From the NCBI GenBank assembly GCA_030549495.1, contig JAUIRK010000402.1, forward strand, positions 33,316 to 97,315: a DNA stretch of 64,000 nt, read 5' to 3'. The translations under genes and the position numbers were made by a program. Numbering within the stretch: the first letter of the stretch is position 1; each line of letters begins with the position of its first letter. Source of the stretch: Nectonema munidae (Eukaryota; Nematomorpha; Nectonematoida; Nectonematidae). Positions 52,001-61,000 of the stretch are shown here, piece after piece. The notes under the pieces are model-generated. The model saw only the letters and a list, made by a program, of their open reading frames with translations, was not told the DNA's origin and searched no databases.

Positions 52001-55000
52001 TTCGTATTTTTTACAAAAAAAGCTACATCATGAGCTAAAGTTTTTTCGTTTTTGAACAAAATAGTTGAATAGTCTCAACAGAAAATTTAAAATTTGAAGA
52101 AAAATAGTTTACATTGTAAACTATTTAACTATTTGACAATTGATTAAAAATTTACTTTACAATAAAAAAAAATTTTTTTAGGGGGCGTGAGTAAGGTTGG
52201 TTAGGTACTGGGTTTCGATAACTCAAGGTCTTCGGTTCGATCCTGCATCAAACCTACTTTCTCATAGTTCGATACAAGCGGTGCAATTGTGCCATCTCGA
52301 TGAAAACACCCCACGGTACCTTTACCTTTCAATATGTGATACAATATGCCTTATTCCTCACTGAATAAAAAAATGCTACTTTTTGCAGGAACTTTATAGG
52401 AGAGAAAACATCGAGCAGTGCTTTGAGTTTCAACCCAGTGACATTTTTTATTTTGTTGACAAGAAAGACAAGAATCAAACTTGTCACAGCGAAAAGATGT
52501 TGGGCAACGGGAGACATTTTGGATGAGGAAAGAATCCTAAAAATAAAAAAATTAAAGTTACTCAAAAATAAAGTGACTTCATGTATATAATGTTTGCTAT
52601 ACACGCGTATTTCCTGTTTCGCAATGCCAAAAATTTGATAATTTGACCACTTATGAGTGATAATGTGAAAAGGATAATTTTCTGGTGAAGTAATTTAATG
52701 ATAATAATTAAATACGTAATTGATTTTAGTTCCAGAGATCTCCCGGAGCAAACAAAATTAAAGGTTTAAATTTTCTAAAAATATTTTTAGAATATTTATT
52801 TATATTTTTTGTTTAATATCGTATAAATTTATAACAAAATCAAAAGTATATCTTTATCGTATAAAAAAAGCATGCCCTTTGACTTTGAAACTGTGAACAC
52901 TTTTCAGAGCAAGTGTTATGAAAACACCATTTACAATTCCATTTATTGGAGAGACAGGTGACGCAAGTGTTGAAACGAGAGCATTTTGAACCATTGACAT
53001 CATTATTCTTTCCTTCTGACACCCGCTTGCTCGACGATATCGGAGTATACACTGAAAATTGGAAATGAAGAAGGGAAAAGGAGGAGGCAAAAAAGTTTTG
53101 GCACCGTTATTGATTTTTGGTGATGGAAGATTTGAAAAGATGGAGCAGTATTGGGATTGCAGTTTGTTATGTAGTTGGGATTTGATTCGTTCGATCTCTT
53201 CGTACGTTAGATGCGTGAGAGAAGAGGGAAAGAGCGACTCACTTTCAGAGGCATTGCTGATAATTTCATCGAATATTTTATCGCTGGAATCTGAAACAAA
53301 AGGACATGCAGTCTCTTTTTCTTTGTATATCTCAAGTAAAAAGGCAAACAAAGCATTTGAAGAAATACGACTCTTTAACTCAAATTAATTTATACGTTAT
53401 AAGTTTTATGGGCATTCAATATAGTTAACTTTTCCTTTTTTTTTACAAAAATAGTTACTTATTTTTGTAAAGTAATCTAAACATCATGCCTCAATTAATC
53501 TTAAGCAAGCAATTATTTCCCTCTATGAAGCTCTCCAAGAGGAGATGATCATTTTTCTACAATTTCAGACTTATTCATTGAGGATTTGAGAACTGAGTTT
53601 TCTCGTAGCGAGTTTTGTTAGACCGGTTAAAATACGTACTATTGTCAATGTTTACACTATTATTATTATTATGAAATATTGCGTGTATAACACTTCTTAA
53701 ATAATAAATATATCTTTGAGCCTTTGAGAAATACATTCTTGAGCAATACATTTCAACACATTAACAAGGAATATCTTCCTCTGTTCCTTTAAAAACTCCA
53801 AAACCGCACTCAACCTCTGATTTTAACAAGAGTCAACCAATTTCTAAATGGGCATTGTCTTGATGTGTAAAAATTTAGAAACCGAATTTTAGGGTTACGA
53901 TTACTGTAGAATTAGTAACGGAGTTGGTATCAGAGTTAGCCCTAGCACAATCGTACATACATTTACATATACATTTTTTAACATAAACTTTCCTATGTTA
54001 TTCACACGTCTGACACAAAAAAATCTAGACATACATAAATACATACGTGTATATTAACATTTGACACACATACACTGAAATGCTAAATCTTAACACCGGT
54101 ATAGCAACTTTGATATTAACGGCTAAATAGGAGAAAGAAATACATATGGGCTTTGGTTGGCAAGAAAAGTGAAGTAGTTTTGATGAAGGTTACTTAAAAG
54201 ATATCGCAAGCACTGAACTCTATCAACAAAGGATAAGAAACTTCGTGCACAAACTCCTGAGTTGAAGAGGAACACGTCTGAATGCGTGCGAGCATTGAAC
54301 CCACCGTGTATGAGCCAGTAACTAAATCAAAAAGGAATAAGTATATCGCATGGTTCAAAACGCTACCAAAAGCAGAAATTCGGGGAGACACTATAAGGAA
54401 TGTTAGGACATCGATATTTGTTGTTATCACCGAAAATAGGATGATATGAAAAACCTAAATTCACTGCATACATAGATCAGATATAGAAGTAAACTGTTAT
54501 AGAGTATAGCGACTCCAATCATATCACAAAAAAATAAGATGGAGGGAGTAATTAATGATTAATTAAAAAGATTATATATTTTAAATTTACATTCTCGATT
54601 AGGCTGACTTTCGAAATGGGTTTTTTGGAGAGAAAAAAAGCGCATCGTATAGGTGAGGGTATTTAAAGTAACTAAAAAGTACAGCGCAAAGAATCTAATC
54701 TTTAGATAACATAAAGTAAGATACGAACAAGCACATACTCATTAAATGTCGTTGAGGCTTGAGAAAATCTTGCTAGATAGGCAAAGGGAAGTTGAATGTC
54801 TTTTAATTTGATCCACTGATTACAAGCTACAAATAGAAAAGAAAATAGAGTGTGAAGGAGAACAAGTTTGTTTGGAAATTAAAATAGCACGTGTTTTTAT
54901 GCATCTATGAGCTAATATATAAGAAAAAAGGACTATAACAAGTTTGTGTACTTAAAATTAACCAGGAACGGACACTGTTGTAATTGTTTTAGGGGTAGTT

Positions 55001-58000
55001 GTTCTCAAGGGTAAGTCAATGAGGCCTGAAGATATATGCCACATCCACACTCATACACCTGATGTGAAAATCGACTTGACACACAGGAGTTTAGTAGACA
55101 AATTGTTGATATTGGTTGTCAACTGATGCCAACCCACAATTGAAGTGATTTTATGAAAAAGTTATCAATGAATTTCGTTCGAATATAAAGAACACAAACT
55201 TATGTCATATGCCATGAAAAAAGATGTTGCTTTTCCAGGAGACGTAAATTGGATGAATTCATGCGAGAAGAAGTGAGCTTCTGCATCGTGCTCAATCCTT
55301 TCAATGATACCACCAAAGGAAAAGATGAAGGAGCCAAAAAGGGAGAGTGAATGCCAGGCTGGAGAAATGGGAGCCTTTTCAAGAATCGTCCTAAAGAAGA
55401 AAACATCTCAAAAGGAAAAGAAAAAAGTATAAAGGACACAAATGGGAAAAGCAAAGTGCGTAAATTCATCGAACAAAAATTCTTCGTGTTCATAAAATTT
55501 TCCATGGTTTACAAATTTTTAGTCAACTTTTTTCCAGTATAATTTTTAGAATAAAATAATTTGTGAATTTGAATGAACTTTTATAGTTTAAAATTAATTC
55601 CCTATTTTTGTATTTTTCTCTTTTACATGATTTAAAATGATAAATATTTACTTTTATGGTGAAGTTAAAAAAATTCTATACACAAAAACATTTTACTAGT
55701 TAGCAAATTTATTATTCATTCAAAATTATATTTTAAAAATTATTTCATTCCAAAAGTAAATCAACACTAGAATTACTAAGCTGTCTAAATGACCAGAAAG
55801 TTATATTTGATCAAGGCTGAGGCGTGAACTTCTCTTGATTATAGCTTAATACAATAAAGAATCTTTGATCTTTATAATGAATATTCGACAACTTTTAGTA
55901 CAGGAGCAAAATAATTTGAGTATTCTAACAAAAGGATACTTCAGGAAAGAAGCACAAGCTCCCCGGGCATTGAAGAGAGCCACTCGCCTTCTCAGAACCC
56001 TGCAATGAATTACCTTCTATTTTTTAGACTCGAAACAAAATTTAAAGGCGTATTTTGTAAACTGTTTTGCCAATCTAGTTTACAATTTTCTTGACTTTGT
56101 TTATGGTCATCATACCTTCTAACTTTGCACAAATTTTTTCCATTAAAATTTAAAATCCATAATTTAAACATATTTGTTACCCGCATGCTCTTTGGGTCTA
56201 TGTGAGGCACATATATTACTATCTTGAATATACATAAAAATGACCTTTAATTGGCACATACATAACCCTTCATATTTAATAAGCTAGCAAAATAAGGGAT
56301 GAAAACTCTGTCACTCTGAATCTTTTTAAATGCGAATTTATTAGGAAAAAAAGTTTTGGTTGATGAAAAAACAGGGTAAAAGAGTTGTTATCGAGTTGGC
56401 AAAATATTTGAAGGGTCATAACATTACATGTGAAATTCTTTTTACATCATATTCTTTAGAACAATAGCTATTAAAGAAATCCAAGATTTTAAAGAAATTA
56501 AAAAAAATTCTATAGAAATATAGATTTTATTATAAAAGGACAGTATTCCTGTGAAAGCTTTTTTAACCAAGAACCCTTGAAGATACCGCAATGCAATAAA
56601 TTTTTTGCTTTGAATCTGATTATCAAAAATAGATTTTGTGTGGATTAAATAAATGATGAAAAAAGAAAGTTTCCATATTTTGCATCAAACGTCAACGAAG
56701 TATTAGAAAGATGACATTGACCCACTGATCTTGACACAGACATTCTCGCATACTTCTTCGTAAATACTTCAGTGATCGTAGAGGACTAGTATGATTAGTT
56801 GCACATATAGTAGTTACGGAAAAGGAATGATATACAATTCAATTTTTGTCTCACATCATTAGTTACATATTAACTCTTTGACGACTTATGGATGATTTTG
56901 AGGCTTGGCAGAGTATTAAAATGATTATATGCGATTCAACAGCAGTGAATACCGGTCGTGAAAATGCGATTGTTGTTAGGTTTCAGAGAATGATTAACGA
57001 GAAGAGATACGACAAGCCACAATTTATTCCATGTTTTGGACTTGATTTTGAGACAAATCATGGATTCAAGCTTTGGCAGTTCGACCAAAAGTCCTCACTT
57101 AAATTATTTCTTCGTTGATATAAAACTTCAAAATTATGAATTCTTGAAATCAAATTGTCATCACTATGGAACTTCCAAAAATACTGTCTGGAGGGATGAT
57201 TTCAAGTTTTTGTTCGAACTCTGCGAGGCATTCAAGTTCCATAAAGAAACTGCAAATGGCCCAAAATAAGCTGGAAAAAACTGGCATCTCTCCACAACAC
57301 CAGATGGAATTCACCAGGCTTGTATGCCGTAATGGCTTATTTTTTACTCCCTGAAAAGAGAAAAGAGCTCGAAAAAATTTGTTGTTTTATTTCATTTTCT
57401 TGCTGTGACTTTTGGTTTTCTGACCAAAAATTTGAAGTTTCGACTTATGGTAAACTAAAACAAGCTATAGTTGAACAAAAGTGTACTAAGGCCATATCCA
57501 CTTCCCTGAAATTTTTCAGTTCTGAAAATTCATTAATTGACATTCCTAGAACAAACATCTTTGCCGAACGTGGGGTTAAAAAAATGGAAGAAATAGTGAA
57601 AAACTCACGCTCTGATAAATATCTAACATCCAAATTTTTAGCTACTAATGCTTTTTAGCTTTTCATACGTTTTTAATATAGTTTTGAATCAATAAATTCG
57701 AATTTTTGTTTATATTTTTGTGTACCTTTAGTTATTTGTTAGTCACCCTACTATTTAATTAGTTTTTTACCCGTGCGTGCTTTTTGAATATTTTACGCTA
57801 AAATTAGCATTTTTAGTTTCTAACAAAATTATTCATCGGAAAACACTACAGGGTTTTCAAGTTAAAAAAAGTTATATCCCTACTCCACACCTCTAGTTTC
57901 AATTAGTTAGGCGTGTTAGATTTGATTTGCAGTATTATGTACATAACAAAGTAGAATTAGGGTTAGGCCAACAGTTAAAGGTCCCCGGGCAGCACTTCCT

Positions 58001-61000
58001 ATAACTAAGAATAAAGCATAAACTTAACAACTAAACTAAAATTACCATTTTTTTGAGAAGGGGTTATAGGAATAAAAGTTGGTTGTAAATTCGGGCAGAC
58101 GCCTTAGCTTTTGATTGTTGGCGTTTGGATGAAAGCCGAGAAGGTATATGTTTGAGGTTTGTTCGTCAAAGACAGCTGAAAATCCTAGCAGAGAATAACC
58201 GCAACAAAAGAGAGTAGAGGTATATGGCTCCTCTTTCGCCTCATCAAAGAACCAATCATGCGAAGCTAAAAGAATACGTCAGGTTAGTTAGTTCATTTGT
58301 TTGTTAGTAAAAGTTTCATCATTACATTTTCAAAATTTTCTTCCTTTTTTTTCATTTGATTTCTAAAGTTTTATTCTCTAAACTCACCCACGTTTCGCAC
58401 CCAAAAAAATTTTGCTTTCTGCGGACTCTTGAACTCCAGTTTTAAAATTCCGACACATGCTTCCTACCGACAAAGGCTTAAAAAGCGCAGTGAAACAAAC
58501 TATTCCGGTTAAAAGTTTGCCACATCTGCAATAAAAGAGCAAAAGAATGTCTTTTTGTAAAGACAGTATTTACAACTAGAAGTTTTGAAGAGAAATAAGA
58601 ATTTCAAATAAAAGTAATAAAATCCTTCCTAATTGACACTTTGCTAATTATAACTTAATTTTTTTGTTAATTAATAGTGGTGTAGCGATTGGGTCGACAG
58701 CGAATTATTTAATCTGTATCAGCAGATTTTTATTATTCGCTGATTTCTTGAGCCGAACAACAGGTGAAGTAAAATGACACTTTCATTTTGTTCAAATGTT
58801 TGTGTAAATTTTATGGATGTCATTAGTAGTGTGAGAAAAGCGGATTTTTGCTTCCAATAACAACAACAAAAATGCATTTTAATCTTAGACATAGGCTGTC
58901 AACACCAGGGTCGCGACTATAATTAGATAGACTTAAGTTGTGGCACACTATACTTTACGTTTCAAAATTACGTACGAAAAAACAAAGATATAATAACCAC
59001 TGGAATTCGCTACGATTTCCATTTTGTTACAATGCTTCTGAATCTAGCTTTTTTAAATGTATACCTTTTCTGAATTTATAAGGAGGCGCTGAAGAGAAGC
59101 TTTTGTTCGCACATTTGGATAATACCAAATTTTACGCATTGAAGTGTTTTATTTTTAATTTCTTAACTGAATAAACACATACTAATAAATTGCAATATGA
59201 GCTTTTATCTTGATGTTCGTAAACTGACAAAAAAGCGCGTAGTCAATAAAGTGAAATTTAGTCGAATATCGGTATCCGCATCTATATCGGCATTTAATAA
59301 GGCATCACTATAAATTAGTTCCTTTGAAAACTGTAAGGGTGTAGAAGTTGTAGCAATAATTCTAATACAATGAGAGGGTTTTATTTTCAAAGAAGATATC
59401 CTCCATCTTAGCTCATTCTACCAGCAGATAATAATGAATATTATTTTATATTATATTCATTATTTTTTATTGATTGCTCTTTGTAGAAAGCAGATGAGCA
59501 AAGATGAAAGATATTTCCTTTGAAGAATTAAAAATTAGAAAAGTACAGAGATTGAAAACTTTGATGATGGAAGAGAAGCGACTGTTTTCGTGAAATCCAA
59601 AGAAAATATAAACGCTTTTCAAGAAAGGAACATAAACGCCAGCGTGTCCTGTGACCGGCAAGGGATCAAGTATGCTGTTGTTCCACACTTTATCGCGCAA
59701 TGAATAAACCCATACGTATTGAGATAGAGAGTTAAGAAGATAATGACCACCAAACACAAAAATTTTATCCTTAAAGCCAAAAATATGAGCTTAAATGTCG
59801 TTAAAAAAATAAGTAACATTTTTTCATTCAGCAAAATGATGTAGAAAATAGAAATCAAGAATATCCAAAAAGCAAAGCAAAGAAAACGTTAACAAAAATA
59901 TGAATTTCCTAGGCTAAAAAAGTCAGTCACCCCCCGTCAATTGAGACTTTTGTTTCATCTCATAATTCAACAAATTTTTGATATTTTTTCAAGTTGTGAT
60001 TAAATTCCCCGAAAAAGACATATCCGAATCTTTGATCATCAAAAATCAGGCCATTTCTACAATTTAAACACCGAAAAGGTATTATTTTTATTCAAAAAAA
60101 GATTGTAAAAGTAAATAAATTTTTAGCAAAATTATTTTTCGTTCCTAGAAGTATTAATTTTTTATTTATTAAATATGAGAAAATTAATAAATTCACTTAT
60201 GAAGTTTTTGGTTTAAAACAATTTTTAAAAGATCAGATTTTCGTGTTTCATGTGAGATAATCATAAAGAGTCGTTATAAACTCGAAAACGAAGCAAAAAT
60301 TTAACTTGAAAATCGCATTACCTAACAAATGTTTAGAAAAGTTTTTCCGGTTTACTGAGGGTGGATTGCATTGAATTGGGTAACAGAACGTCACTATAAT
60401 TACAGGGGTTTATCAGCAAGTGAAAATTTTAGTAAAAGTGAAAATAGAAAAGTCATTGTAAGTAAAGCATATAAAGGAAAAGAATTACTTGAAAATTGAG
60501 ACTGTAGAAATCCTTTAAATCGAATGGAGGCTGAATTTCCCTCTTTTGAGGATAAAATTTTTTGGGAAAATGCGAACTTTTTTTTAGTAAGTAGTGCAAG
60601 TTTGTTCGAGATTTCTTCAATTGAAAGCTATTTTAAAAATCAAACCGTTTAAAAAAAGAAATGACAAAAATTTGAAAAAGTGCTTACACTGTAAAGAATG
60701 AAGGCTGGGGTGAATCAGAGTTCAAAAATGTTTTTGAATGATGCAAAAAGGTTTCTTTTTCGTTCCTTCCACCCAAAACGAATAGAAAGTTCTGGAAGGG
60801 GTTTTCTAGTCCTTTCACAAGCACGATGGAGTGCGAAGATTTGAACAGAAAGTCATTCTTTGATGCGTACACAATTTGAGTCCAAAATGGAGGAGATTGC
60901 TTTCTCAGAGAATTTTCGTATATGAACAAATTATTGTGTCGACAATTCTGCGAGTCTAATGCCAGCGCAACAAAAAGAGAAGATTTTAGAGTGGTTAATT

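Noticed and set aside
52181..52260. A genuine tRNA gene
   Set aside because: Only the promoter boxes are conserved; no acceptor stem or cloverleaf could be formed, and the block is repeated elsewhere as a SINE.
52854..53351. Long minus-strand open frame of 165 codons
   Set aside because: It runs through a clear acceptor at 53052 and reads the PSI exon in the wrong frame; only the 48-nt part with splice sites was kept as a candidate.
54194..54430. Longer minus-strand open frame reading YLFLFDLVTGSYTV
   Set aside because: It looks hydrophobic and kelch-like, but the frame that joins neighbouring exons in phase and carries the IHGGF kelch strand is a different one.
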